DNA of 59,312 bases from Oscillospiraceae bacterium (GCA_016293865.1 JAEDDG010000010.1:1-59312); one strand, 5' to 3'; shown: positions 7,617 to 22,017, counted from the stretch's first letter. Notes: generated by a model from the sequence alone, not told the origin. Program-made: numbers and translations.

Positions 7617-8512
7617 CAACGCGGGAGAGAATTGTGACGCTGGCCGCCGGGGAACTGGGCGTAAGCGAGCCGACCGGGGACGACCGGTACATCAGCTTTT
7701 TCAACAGCAGAAATCCGGGAAACCGGTTGGGTATGGAGGTGGCCTGGTGCGCATGCTTCTGCACGTATATTCTGCGTAAGAGCGGCGTCAGCGACAGCGT
7801 GATTCCGGATTTCTGTTCCTGCACAGCGTGTATGAACTGGCTGAAAAGCCGCGGAGTATGGAGAGAGCGCGGCTATACCCCAAAGCCCGGCGATCTGATT
7901 TTTTTCAGCTGGGACCGGAGCAGCGCCGCGGATCATGTGGGGATTGTGACCGCATGCGCCGGCGGCGTGATCACAACCGTTGAAGGCAATGTGGACGACC
8001 GGGTGGTCAGCCGCCGGTTCAGTACGGACAATGCATGTATCCGCGGCTTTGCAGCCCCTGTCTATCCGGATGACAGCACGGCTGCCCCGGCTGTGTACAC
8101 GGTACAGGCCGGCGACACCCTTTGGGCCATTGCACGGCGCTTCGGGACAACGGTGGAGGCACTGGGAAAGCTCAACGGAATAGCCGACACCGGCCTGATC
8201 CATGCGGGAGATGTGCTGATGCTGTCGGAAACAGTGACGGCGGCCGTCCGGAAGCTGCATCTGCTCGGCGTGCTGGACTGCCCGGAGTACTGGGAGAAAA
8301 ACGCGGGCAGAGTCCGGTACCTGGATAAGCTGCTGATCAGCGCCGCCCGGAAAATTTCTGCCGCCGGGCCGGCGGCGGCCACGCTGGAGCAGGCGCTGGC
8401 GGCCTTGTCCGGAGCGGGAATTTCAGATTCGCCGGCCTACTGGAAAAAGAACTGCGGCGCGCTGCCGCATCTTGAAACCCTGCTTTTGAAGCTTGGAGGC
8501 TGCGCGGCGTAG
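7613..8512 (+). CDS. Phage-type endolysin: CHAP peptidase + LysM + two C-terminal repeats
   Basis: 299 residues. The N-terminal domain (about 1-150) is a CHAP-type cysteine peptidase/amidase: the WC pair with C46 is the likely nucleophile, H108 in the DHVGIV motif the general base, and E124 the probable third residue. A LysM peptidoglycan-binding domain follows (about 161-205, VYTVQAGDTLWAIARRFGTT). The C terminus has two related 40-residue repeats (about 209-248 and 257-297), each with PxYWxKN and a following LxxLL segment, a wall-targeting repeat common in endolysins of clostridial phages. There is no signal peptide, so release would need the holin-like partner. GGAG precedes the ATG. Confidence 0.85.
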   Translation: MTTRERIVTLAAGELGVSEPTGDDRYISFFNSRNPGNRLGMEVAWCACFCTYILRKSGVSDSVIPDFCSCTACMNWLKSRGVWRERGYTPKPGDLIFFSWDRSSAADHVGIVTACAGGVITTVEGNVDDRVVSRRFSTDNACIRGFAAPVYPDDSTAAPAVYTVQAGDTLWAIARRFGTTVEALGKLNGIADTGLIHAGDVLMLSETVTAAVRKLHLLGVLDCPEYWEKNAGRVRYLDKLLISAARKISAAGPAAATLEQALAALSGAGISDSPAYWKKNCGALPHLETLLLKLGGCAA

Positions 8513-8535
8513 GCGGCGGCGCAGACGGCGCAGAC

Positions 8536-8567
8536 AGAAGAGACCGCCTTGACAGGCGGTCTCTTCT
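8536..8567 (+). terminator. Hairpin after the lysis cassette
   Basis: A 13 bp perfect stem (8536-8548 with 8555-8567) and a 6-base loop, 24 bases after the endolysin stop. The tail is GGGGTATTCTGTTT rather than a clean T run, so termination may be partial. The loop itself is the -35 box of the promoter at 8549-8577. Confidence 0.6.
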
Positions 8568-8577
8568 GGGGTATTCT
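8549..8577 (+). promoter_or_regulatory. Promoter for the YcxB-like gene, overlapping the hairpin
   Basis: A perfect TTGACA (8549-8554, exactly the loop of the preceding hairpin), a 17-base spacer and TATTCT (8572-8577). It would drive the YcxB-like gene at 8650 with a leader of about 65 bases. Confidence 0.6.
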
Positions 8578-8649
8578 GTTTCCGGCAAAAGCCTGGACCA
8601 GAGATGTTGGAGCTGTCCGGCGGAAAACACGGCGAATGGAGGAACGCAG

Positions 8650-9159
8650 ATGTTTGAAACAACGGGCGTCATGGATGAGGCGCTTTTGCAGGAAATGAAA
8701 AAGTACTTGCTTTCGCCGAAGCGCAAAGCGGTTCTCCTTGTGCTGATTGCACTGCTCGCAGTGTTCGGCGCAGCCGGCCTGGCGGTGGAAATCTATATCT
8801 GGACGGCTGCCGCGGTCGTGCTGATTCTTCTTGTGCTGGCGGTGCTCCGGTCGGCACCCGATAAAATTGTCAAAACCATGCTGAGCCGCATGGAGGAAAC
8901 AAACGGAAAACGGGAGGCCAGCTACACCACACGTCTGACGGAGGAGGGTGTTTCCGTGTGCAATAATGACACGGGCGCGTCGGCCTGTGTGCATTACGAC
9001 ATGATTGACAGTCTGAAAGAGACGAAAAGCGCCTATCTGATGATTACCCGGTCCAGGCAGTTCATCGTCCTGTTCAAAGAAGAACGGACGCCGGATCAGC
9101 TGCGGGAGATGCTGGATTTCCTGAAAAGGAAGCCCACGCAGATCAGCTGGGAGAACTGA
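8650..9159 (+). CDS. YcxB-like membrane protein
   Basis: 169 residues. A short N-terminal region is followed by two adjacent transmembrane helices (about 27-48 and 50-67), then a cytosolic beta-rich domain (about 85-160) with the SYTTRLTEEGV start and the FIVLFKEE segment that resemble the YcxB-like C-terminal domain. Proteins of this build are common in Firmicutes and have no established function. GGAGG lies 8 bases before the ATG. It appears to be a single-gene unit between the promoter at 8549-8577 and the hairpins starting at 9208. Confidence 0.7.
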   Translation: MFETTGVMDEALLQEMKKYLLSPKRKAVLLVLIALLAVFGAAGLAVEIYIWTAAAVVLILLVLAVLRSAPDKIVKTMLSRMEETNGKREASYTTRLTEEGVSVCNNDTGASACVHYDMIDSLKETKSAYLMITRSRQFIVLFKEERTPDQLREMLDFLKRKPTQISWEN

Positions 9160-9207
9160 AAACAGACAGCCGTTTTCCGCGCGGCAGAGAATAGAGAATG
9201 AATACAG

Positions 9208-9244
9208 AAGCATCCGTATGACCCGGTCATACGGATGCTTTTCA
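9208..9244 (+). repeat. Perfect hairpin, copy 1 of a 32 bp repeat
   Basis: Two 16-base arms (9208-9223 and 9225-9240) around a single central base, followed by TTTT. It serves as a plausible terminator for the YcxB-like gene. The segment 9209-9240 is identical to 9409-9440. Confidence 0.8.
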
Positions 9245-9296
9245 GACTGCCGATCAACTGTGAAAAAGTGCTGCGGATCTGAGCAGCGGGGAATGT

Positions 9297-9407
9297 GTGC
9301 AAGGGGTTAAGACCCCTTGCACGTTTAATCAAACAGGTTTTTCGAATTTTCTGAAGTTCGAAAAACCGCACACAGCGTGTCGAAAAATCCTTTTCCGACA
9401 CGCTGTG
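9297..9407. repeat. Three consecutive unrelated hairpins
   Basis: Stem 1: 9297-9306 with 9313-9322 (10 bp). Stem 2: 9336-9346 with 9357-9367 (11 bp). Stem 3: 9371-9382 with 9396-9407 (12 bp). All arms pair perfectly and none contains a coding feature. With the two flanking identical hairpins they fill the gap between the YcxB-like and cupin genes. Confidence 0.75.
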
Positions 9408-9408
9408 C

Positions 9409-9446
9409 AGCATCCGTATGACCCGGTCATACGGATGCTTTTTTCT
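9409..9446. repeat. Perfect hairpin, copy 2 of the 32 bp repeat
   Basis: The same hairpin as at 9209-9240, displaced by exactly 200 bases and followed by six T on the plus strand. It also lies 31 bases past the stop of the minus-strand cupin gene. Confidence 0.8.
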
Positions 9447-9476
9447 GATGGAATGCCGCATGCGGAAGCGTTCCGT

Positions 9477-9914
9477 TTAATCCCCGGCGTCATCGGCAAC
9501 CGCTTTTGTTTGATGTACCGTACCGCGCGGGTGCCTGGGCGGAGCGTAAACCGAACAGATTTTGAGGGGGCAGCTGCCGGTGCTGATGATGTTGTGCCAG
9601 GTTCCGGCGGGAATAAAAACTGCGCAGTCCGGCCCGAGGCATTGCCGGAAGTCCGGTTTTTCCGGACACGGACCCATTTGAACCATGGCGCTGCCGGACT
9701 CCACGCGGATCAGCTGATCCGTGTCTGCGTGCATTTCCAGACCGATCTCGCCGCCGGCCGGGATACACATCAATGTCAGCTGCAGATGCTGACCGGTCCA
9801 CAGGGCCGTTCGGAAGCTTTCGCTGCGGCAGGCGGCCTGCCGGAGATCGGCGGCAAACGGTTCGGGGCCGTGATCTGCCGCACAGGCGCAGGAGCTGTAA
9901 TGATTGCTGTGCAT
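9477..9914 (-). CDS. Small cupin-domain protein
   Basis: 145 residues with one cupin barrel. The first motif is in GGEIGLEMHADTDQLIRVESG (about 56-76) with metal-ligand candidates H and E, and the second is FIPAGTWHNI (about 106-115). The HPRGTVHQTKA ending is typical of a family of small stand-alone cupins in anaerobes. Such proteins bind a metal and often a small ligand, but the reaction here is unknown. The start at 9914 has GAGAGG 9 bases upstream; an ATG at 9923 lacks spacing from that site. It follows the radical SAM operon on the same strand but a strong terminator (9984-10022) lies between, so cotranscription is doubtful. Confidence 0.75.
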   Translation of the reverse strand: MHSNHYSSCACAADHGPEPFAADLRQAACRSESFRTALWTGQHLQLTLMCIPAGGEIGLEMHADTDQLIRVESGSAMVQMGPCPEKPDFRQCLGPDCAVFIPAGTWHNIISTGSCPLKICSVYAPPRHPRGTVHQTKAVADDAGD

Positions 9915-9983
9915 GAACCTCATCCTCTCAGGCTTTCTGTGTCATTTTATGCGGCGCTGCAGCCGGGCGTGCGCACCGTGCGG

Positions 9984-10022
9984 CGCAAAAAACAGAGGCG
10001 GGAGAGCTTCCCGCCTCTGTTT
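9984..10022 (-). terminator. Terminator after the radical SAM gene
   Basis: A 14 bp stem (9990-10003 with 10009-10022) followed on the minus strand by a run of six T. It lies 25 bases beyond the radical SAM stop and separates the operon from the cupin gene. Confidence 0.85.
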
Positions 10023-10046
10023 GATTTGAAATCCGTGAACGGTTTT

Positions 10047-11018
10047 TTACCGCTGCCACTCCGCCGCCTGCAGAAGCTGCTGCGTGCGTCCAATGGATGC
10101 GCCGCGGCTCTGCTCCGTCTGCAGGTTCCTGTCCCGCGGATTGACGCTGACTTCCGCATAAATCTGATTGGCGCCGGCCATCAGACACAGTTCGTCCGGC
10201 TCATGGACGCCCATAGCCCGTTCTGGACGCACGCACAGCGCGGCGACCGCGCAGATTTTGGCCAGTTCAGCCGCGGAAATTTCTCCGCGGGCGTACAGCC
10301 TTGTCCCGGGAACACAGACGCGTTTCATCACAGCCATGACGCCGACGGGATAGTCCCGGGCACGGAAGATTTCATCCACAATTTCCTCCGGCGTATGCTC
10401 CGGGCCGATGGGCTCCACGCAGTAGTAAAGCTCCAGGCCGGCACTGCGCACGGCGTCCAGCGTGCGGATACGCTGCGCCGGATCCAGCCGGGTGTCCCTT
10501 CCCTCGCCCAGACGGCGGATATGATAGACGCCGGTAAAGCCGGCCTGCTTCAGACGTCCGGCAAAGGCATCGTCAAAATCGCCGATGTTTGCAACAAAGC
10601 GGATGGAATCCGGCAGGCGCCGCCGGATGGCAGCGGCATAGCGCAGGAAATCATCCTGACTGAAGTTGGCGGTTGTCATCAGGAAAAGGTCGTCCACGCC
10701 GGCGGCAGCCAGTTGATCCGTGATTCTTTCCGCTTCGGACACCGGCAGCACAAAGCTTGCTTTCGGATCAAAAACATCTTCCGCCAGGGAACAGAAACCG
10801 CAGTTGGCCCTGCAGGGCGACGCCTCAATGCCGATCTGCGCAAAAATATATCCTCTGCCGGAATAGCGCTGCCGCGCATCCCGGTTGGCAATGCCGAGCA
10901 GTTCGTAATACGCCCGGCTGCCATTTGGTATGGCAAGAAGCTGCAGCGCATCCGCCCTCAGCAGGGGTTTGCCGCTGTCGGCCTTGCTCAAAGCTGTGTA
11001 CAGTTCCTTCTGTTCCAT
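10047..11018 (-). CDS. Biotin-synthase-like radical SAM protein
   Basis: 323 residues. The radical SAM cluster motif is C69-x3-C73-x2-C76 (CRANCGFC), which binds a [4Fe-4S] cluster that cleaves S-adenosylmethionine. The preceding GYIFAQIGIEASP and the overall length match the biotin synthase/HydE-PylB group, and the C-terminal third fits the BATS domain of that group; MGVHEPDELCLMAGAN is the characteristic late motif. The other biotin synthase cysteines were not identified, so this is unlikely to be BioB. The start at 11018 is preferred for its GAGGAG site; an ATG at 11036 would overlap the CobW stop as ATGA. It is the third gene of the URO-D operon and ends at a terminator. Confidence 0.8.
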   Translation of the reverse strand: MEQKELYTALSKADSGKPLLRADALQLLAIPNGSRAYYELLGIANRDARQRYSGRGYIFAQIGIEASPCRANCGFCSLAEDVFDPKASFVLPVSEAERITDQLAAAGVDDLFLMTTANFSQDDFLRYAAAIRRRLPDSIRFVANIGDFDDAFAGRLKQAGFTGVYHIRRLGEGRDTRLDPAQRIRTLDAVRSAGLELYYCVEPIGPEHTPEEIVDEIFRARDYPVGVMAVMKRVCVPGTRLYARGEISAAELAKICAVAALCVRPERAMGVHEPDELCLMAGANQIYAEVSVNPRDRNLQTEQSRGASIGRTQQLLQAAEWQR

Positions 11019-11032
11019 ATTCTCCTCGCTGT

Positions 11033-11959
11033 TCATACAATTTCAACAATGTGTGTGGGATACCACGCGCAGGCTTCTCGGACGGCTTTGCGGATCGGCA
11101 TGCCCGTGCCCGACAGCACATTCAGCCAGCCGATCCGTTCCGGAGGGATGTCCAGCCGGTCGCAGGGGCTGACAGATACGACATTTCCCACACAGTCCGC
11201 CATACAGAGACCGTCCGTTGTGCGGATGAACCCCTTGACGCGGAAGGTATACTCTGCAAACATTTCGATCAGTTTCTGCAGCTCGTACGGCGTGATTGTC
11301 GGGGCAATTGAGATCATCAGCCGGAGCAGCGTCAGATCAGCAACCAGCGGCGCCCGATCTTCCGGCCACGCCTGTGCCCGGGCAAGAACGGACAGAATGT
11401 CCGCCTGTACGGCGCCGTAAGCCGTCTCGATGACCGGCATATCCGGGCGCTGGCCGCGGATCAGGCCCAGCGTCTGCACCAGCTGCGCATCGGTGGCCAG
11501 GTCGGTTTTGTTGACAACGGCCACGTCGCTGGATGCCAGCTGCCTGACGCAGGTGCGCGCTGTGGCATAAATCCTGGGGAAACGCACAGCGTCCACCAGA
11601 CAGACGGCGCCCCGGTAATCAATGTGCGGGAACCGGCCGGTCTGCGTAAACAGCCTGCGCACGCCGGTGGGATCAGACAGTCCGGAGGCCTCGACAAGAA
11701 TGACGTCCGGGCTGCTGTCAGCTGATTGGCGCAGGACCTTTTCAAATTGATCCATGCGGCAGGAACAGAACACAGAGCCGCCTGAAATCTCCGCAAGTTC
11801 AGCGCCGAGACCGGAGAGAAGCGGCCCGTCCACGCCCTCCTGCCCGAATTCATTGACAATGAACTGGATGCGCTGACCGGCAAAGAGCCGGATAAAATGC
11901 TTCAGAAACGTGGTTTTTCCCGCGCCGAGAAAGCCTGTGATCAGATACAGCGCGCTCAT
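11033..11959 (-). CDS. CobW/G3E-family P-loop GTPase
   Basis: 308 residues. The G3E GTPase domain has Walker A GFLGAGKTTF (about 8-17), the ASGLSDP segment and NKTDL for guanine recognition (about 160). G3E proteins act as metallochaperones or as activators of metallo- and cobalamin-dependent enzymes. The usual metal-binding GCxCC box is altered to SVFCSCR (about 72-78), keeping two cysteines of the CxCC set. A C-terminal CobW-like domain follows. The start at 11959 lies 4 bases after the URO-D stop, and the stop overlaps the region of the next start, so the genes are tightly coupled. A role in activating the URO-D/corrinoid partner is an inference from the neighbourhood. Confidence 0.85.
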   Translation of the reverse strand: MSALYLITGFLGAGKTTFLKHFIRLFAGQRIQFIVNEFGQEGVDGPLLSGLGAELAEISGGSVFCSCRMDQFEKVLRQSADSSPDVILVEASGLSDPTGVRRLFTQTGRFPHIDYRGAVCLVDAVRFPRIYATARTCVRQLASSDVAVVNKTDLATDAQLVQTLGLIRGQRPDMPVIETAYGAVQADILSVLARAQAWPEDRAPLVADLTLLRLMISIAPTITPYELQKLIEMFAEYTFRVKGFIRTTDGLCMADCVGNVVSVSPCDRLDIPPERIGWLNVLSGTGMPIRKAVREACAWYPTHIVEIV

Positions 11960-11963
11960 GGAC

Positions 11964-13343
11964 TTATGCCTGGCAGGCGTCGATGGCTTTCCGGATTTCC
12001 TGCTCCAGCTCAGCCCTGGCCGGGATGATGGAGCGGTATTTGAGTTCGCCGTTGATGTACATGGACGGCAGGTTGGGAACGCCCATTTTGATGCACCGGG
12101 CGACATTTTCTTTATAAATGAATTTATACTCGACCATATCAATGGCGTCGCCGAAGGTTTCGACAGCCTGGTTGGCCGCATTCATCATATAGCCGCAGGC
12201 GGCGCACTGCGCGGAGTCCAGCGTGAACACCTCGATGAGCGGCTTGCGGAGATGCGCGTAGTCCGGGAGGACGACGCCGGATGTGTCAACTGCTTCTGCC
12301 TGATAGTTTTTGACCATCTCGCGTACCGCGTCAGTCTCAATGGCGGCCTGCGCGGCGCCGATGCAGTTTTCAACCGGCACATCGTAGGGCATGTCGCAGC
12401 CGGGGGCGAGAATGAAATTCTTTTTGACCGCGACGGAATCCAGCAGATCGACCGCAAATTTCATATTGTCCTGCTGGTTGCCCAGAAGCATTACGGAGGT
12501 CAGGGGAATGTTGCCGCCGATGGCGACATTGTACCGGTCGGTGATTTGCTTTGCGGCAAGCAGATTGACGTTTTCGTCGATGGAGATGGAGTCGGGGGCC
12601 GTCCGGCACATGGCCTCGATGTTCCGTGTGGCGTCTCCGCAGACAAAGAAAGAGGAGAAAACGCCCTTGCTGCGGATGTAATCAAACAGCTCGGTATACG
12701 GCTGAGACATGTACTGCTCAAAATGTGCGGTTGAAATCTGAGAAATCAGCGGGTCGACAATCGCTATAACATCCATGCCGGCCTCGGTATAGTAATCGGC
12801 CATACGCATGCACACGCGGGTGCAGAAGCCAAACAGACTCTCCAGCTCATCCTCAAAGTCAAACATGTCAGTGAACAGATTGTTGCCGCGCAGATGGGAG
12901 GCCAGGGTAAACGGTCCGCAGATCAGGCCATACAGCGCGGTGGTTTCTCCGACGGCCTGCTTCATGCGCCGCATCACGTCCAGCACAAAGGGAATACGGC
13001 CGGATTCCCGCGTGGGGATTTTGCAGCTGCAGGGGGTGACGGGCGGCTCCTCGTCGCTGCCGTCCAGCGGATGGCTGGAGACGGACGGCGGACAATCCTT
13101 TGCCCATGTCAGATCGCAGCCGAGACATTCCGCTTCAATCTGCAGGTCGAAAATGACCGGCTGGCCGTCCGGCTTATACAGACGGTTGACTTCCATCAGG
13201 GACTCAAACGCCTTGTCGGCGTCGGTCAGCATTTCAATTGCGTTATATCCCTTGAGCTTGCCTGCATGCACGCCTGCGAAGGGAACCCAGGGGGCGCGTT
13301 CGGTTTCTTCATGACGCAGGGTGCGGAATAAAAGTTCTTTCAT
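11964..13343 (-). CDS. URO-D/MtaA-family methyltransferase-like protein fused to a thioredoxin-like domain
   Basis: 459 residues. Residues 1-345 are a URO-D-fold domain like that of corrinoid:cofactor methyltransferases (MtaA/MtbA). Known members bind zinc with HxC plus a distant Cys. Here the corresponding sites appear to be F233-V-C235 and C316 (APGCDMP), so the His is replaced by Phe. Residues about 367-455 form a thioredoxin-like domain with C380-AA-C383 and a VPNLPSMYING segment matching the cis-proline region. It is therefore probably not a haem-pathway uroporphyrinogen decarboxylase. The ATG at 13343 has GGAGG 8 bases upstream. It leads the operon with the CobW and radical SAM genes. 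Substrate and methyl donor are unknown. Confidence 0.8.
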   Translation of the reverse strand: MKELLFRTLRHEETERAPWVPFAGVHAGKLKGYNAIEMLTDADKAFESLMEVNRLYKPDGQPVIFDLQIEAECLGCDLTWAKDCPPSVSSHPLDGSDEEPPVTPCSCKIPTRESGRIPFVLDVMRRMKQAVGETTALYGLICGPFTLASHLRGNNLFTDMFDFEDELESLFGFCTRVCMRMADYYTEAGMDVIAIVDPLISQISTAHFEQYMSQPYTELFDYIRSKGVFSSFFVCGDATRNIEAMCRTAPDSISIDENVNLLAAKQITDRYNVAIGGNIPLTSVMLLGNQQDNMKFAVDLLDSVAVKKNFILAPGCDMPYDVPVENCIGAAQAAIETDAVREMVKNYQAEAVDTSGVVLPDYAHLRKPLIEVFTLDSAQCAACGYMMNAANQAVETFGDAIDMVEYKFIYKENVARCIKMGVPNLPSMYINGELKYRSIIPARAELEQEIRKAIDACQA

Positions 13344-13369
13344 TGTGCGTTCCTCCAAAATCGAATTGA

Positions 13370-13390
13370 GCAGTCAGACAGACTGACTGC
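13370..13390 (-). promoter_or_regulatory. Leader hairpin before the URO-D operon
   Basis: Arms GCAGTCAG (13370-13377) and CTGACTGC (13383-13390) close on a 5-base loop, about 20 bases upstream of the ribosome binding site on the minus strand. It could affect translation or stability of the operon mRNA. No riboswitch class was recognised; in particular no clear cobalamin-box consensus was seen. Confidence 0.35.
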
Positions 13391-13481
13391 CCGGTATGGT
13401 TTGCCTGCAGCTGCCGCCGGACAGGGTCAGACGCCTGCCGGGCAGCACGGAATTCCGGTGAAACCGGCACTCTTTAGCCGA

Positions 13482-13529
13482 AGTATAGTCTATTTTTGCA
13501 GAGGAAAATTGTAGAATGCTTGCAATTTT
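13482..13529 (-). promoter_or_regulatory. Dyad and weak promoter upstream of the URO-D operon
   Basis: AAAATTG (13505-13511) and CAATTTT (13523-13529) form an AT-rich dyad with an 11-base centre, standing out in GC-rich surroundings. On the minus strand TATACT (13482-13487) could be a -10 box; the -35 position (13505-13510) is poor and falls inside the dyad, as expected for a regulated promoter. The rest of 13530-13660 shows nothing recognisable. Confidence 0.35.
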
Positions 13530-13660
13530 GGTAATAATTTTAGGAACATTTTCATATGAACAGATGTGTTCCGGACAAGGCAGAGCCCGCCCCGCATTGC
13601 CGGTCCGGAGAGGATAAACGGCAAAAGGAGCGGAGCGGCAGGGCCCGATAAGCAGAAAAC

Positions 13661-13691
13661 GCCGCTGCGGACATGGGCTGTCCGCAGCGGC
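13661..13691 (-). terminator. Second hairpin downstream of tRNA-Leu
   Basis: An 11 bp perfect stem (13661-13671 with 13681-13691) with a 9-base loop, followed on the minus strand by GTTTTCTG. It is probably a backup terminator. Confidence 0.55.
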
Positions 13692-13718
13692 GGCTGTCGG
13701 TGTTTTTCCGTTTCAAAG

Positions 13719-13756
13719 AAAAAAAGAATGCCGGAGCAAAGCGGACTTTGCTCCGG
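13719..13756 (-). terminator. Terminator of tRNA-Leu
   Basis: An 11 bp stem (13731-13741 with 13746-13756) and tetraloop, directly next to the tRNA 3' end. On the minus strand it is followed by CATTCTTTTTTTC. Confidence 0.9.
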
Positions 13757-13758
13757 CG

Positions 13759-13843
13759 TGGTGCGAGAGAGGAGACTTGAACTCCCACGACTGTTGCCAC
13801 ACGCCCCTCAAACGTGCCTGTCTACCTATTCCAGCACTCTCGC
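13759..13843 (-). tRNA. tRNA-Leu (anticodon GAG)
   Basis: An 85-nt type II tRNA with long variable arm and encoded CCA (13759-13761). The acceptor stem GCGAGAG (5') pairs with CTCTCGC (3'). The anticodon stem CACGT/GCGTG holds the loop TTGAGGG, giving anticodon GAG (reads CUC and CUU). The T arm contains GTTCAAGTC. It has a near-ideal promoter and its own terminator, so it is a single-gene unit on the strand opposite rpoB. Confidence 0.93.
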
Positions 13844-13856
13844 AAGCGCAAACAAT

Positions 13857-13885
13857 ATTATAGCGATTGACCTGCTGTTTGTCAA
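13857..13885 (-). promoter_or_regulatory. Promoter of tRNA-Leu
   Basis: On the minus strand TTGACA (13880-13885), a 17-base spacer and TATAAT (13857-13862): full consensus, ending 13 bases before the mature tRNA 5' end. The stretch 13890-14030 beyond it shows no gene or clear signal. Confidence 0.92.
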
Positions 13886-14029
13886 CAGAAAATTTCGGAC
13901 AGCGGCGGCCGCGGAAAAATCCCGCATCTGCCGTATTTTGCGCATATGCGCCCCTCCCGGGCCGCGCGTCTGAAGCTTCATGGCCGCGCCTGCCGGAGAG
14001 GGAACGCGGCTGCTTCTGCGATGTTTGGC

Positions 14030-14056
14030 ATAAAAAAAGAACGGAAAAAACCGTTC
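14030..14056 (-). terminator. Short minus-strand terminator upstream of the rpoB promoter
   Basis: GAACGG (14039-14044) pairs with CCGTTC (14051-14056) around six A; on the minus strand the stem is followed by seven T. It faces away from rpoB, so it would stop antisense transcription coming out of the rpoB region towards the tRNA. Confidence 0.5.
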
Positions 14057-14064
14057 AGAAACGC

Positions 14065-14094
14065 TTGACATTCAAAGGTATAAACTGGTATAAT
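14065..14094 (+). promoter_or_regulatory. Strong promoter for rpoBC
   Basis: TTGACA (14065-14070), an 18-base spacer and TATAAT (14089-14094) with TGG just before it (extended -10). The leader before rpoB is about 140 bases, with a small GGAGC/GCTCC stem near its end. No rplL or rplJ lies upstream, so rpoB starts its own unit here. Confidence 0.93.
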
Positions 14095-14239
14095 AAATTG
14101 ATTCTGTCCGCGAAGAAAAACGATCCTCCCCCAGTATCATCGTCAGTTCCAGTTTACCAGATTGCGATGAAAAATCAATAGGAGCTGCGGAAAAATTCAC
14201 AACGGCTCCGCGCGTATCAGGTTTGAAGGAGAAAAGTTT

Positions 14240-21711
<7,472 letters not shown>

Positions 21712-21736
21712 GCAGAAAATCCGAAGCTGAATAACG

Positions 21737-21780
21737 GCGTCCCGGCCTGCCGCAGAAGCGGCGGCCGGGACGCAGTTTTT
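21737..21780 (+). terminator. Terminator of rpoBC
   Basis: An 11 bp GC stem (21737-21747 with 21763-21773) with further pairing inside, followed by AGTTTTT. Confidence 0.92.
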
Positions 21781-21869
21781 CGCCGTGCCGTGCGGAAAGT
21801 CCACGGCCGGCCGGCAGAGGGCCGCGCCGGCGGGCAATGAGGAATTTTCCGTTTAAAGGTGAAAAAGTG

Positions 21870-21898
21870 TTGACGAGCTTTGGTTTCTGTGCTAAAAT
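21870..21898 (+). promoter_or_regulatory. Promoter of the rpsL operon
   Basis: TTGACG (21870-21875), a 17-base spacer and TAAAAT (21893-21898) with TGC before it (extended -10). The leader to rpsL is about 115 bases. The stretch 21785-21865 shows nothing else. Confidence 0.9.
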
Positions 21899-22017
21899 CA
21901 TTTAATGCGCGGGATAAGTATGCCCATTTTTATCCGTTGTGCAAACCATCCGATTTTTAGCTGAAAGACGAATGTTTTTCGGTTGAAAATATGAAAATTG
22001 GGGAAAGGAGGAATATA

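Noticed and set aside
9208..9446. CRISPR-like array
   Set aside because: The two identical units are palindromes 200 bp apart with unrelated hairpins between them; there is no regular repeat-spacer pattern and no cas gene.
10047..11018. Biotin synthase BioB
   Set aside because: Only the radical SAM cysteines were found; no other bio gene is near and the operon context is different.
9297..11420. 707-codon plus-strand frame across the cupin, radical SAM and CobW genes
   Set aside because: It crosses hairpins and a terminator and is antisense to three recognisable proteins.
11964..13343. Haem-pathway uroporphyrinogen decarboxylase (hemE)
   Set aside because: The C-terminal thioredoxin-like fusion, MtaA-like cysteine sites and the CobW and radical SAM neighbours fit a corrinoid-methyltransferase relative better.
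13344..13480. Cobalamin riboswitch upstream of the URO-D operon
   Set aside because: No clear B12-box consensus was seen; only small hairpins are present.
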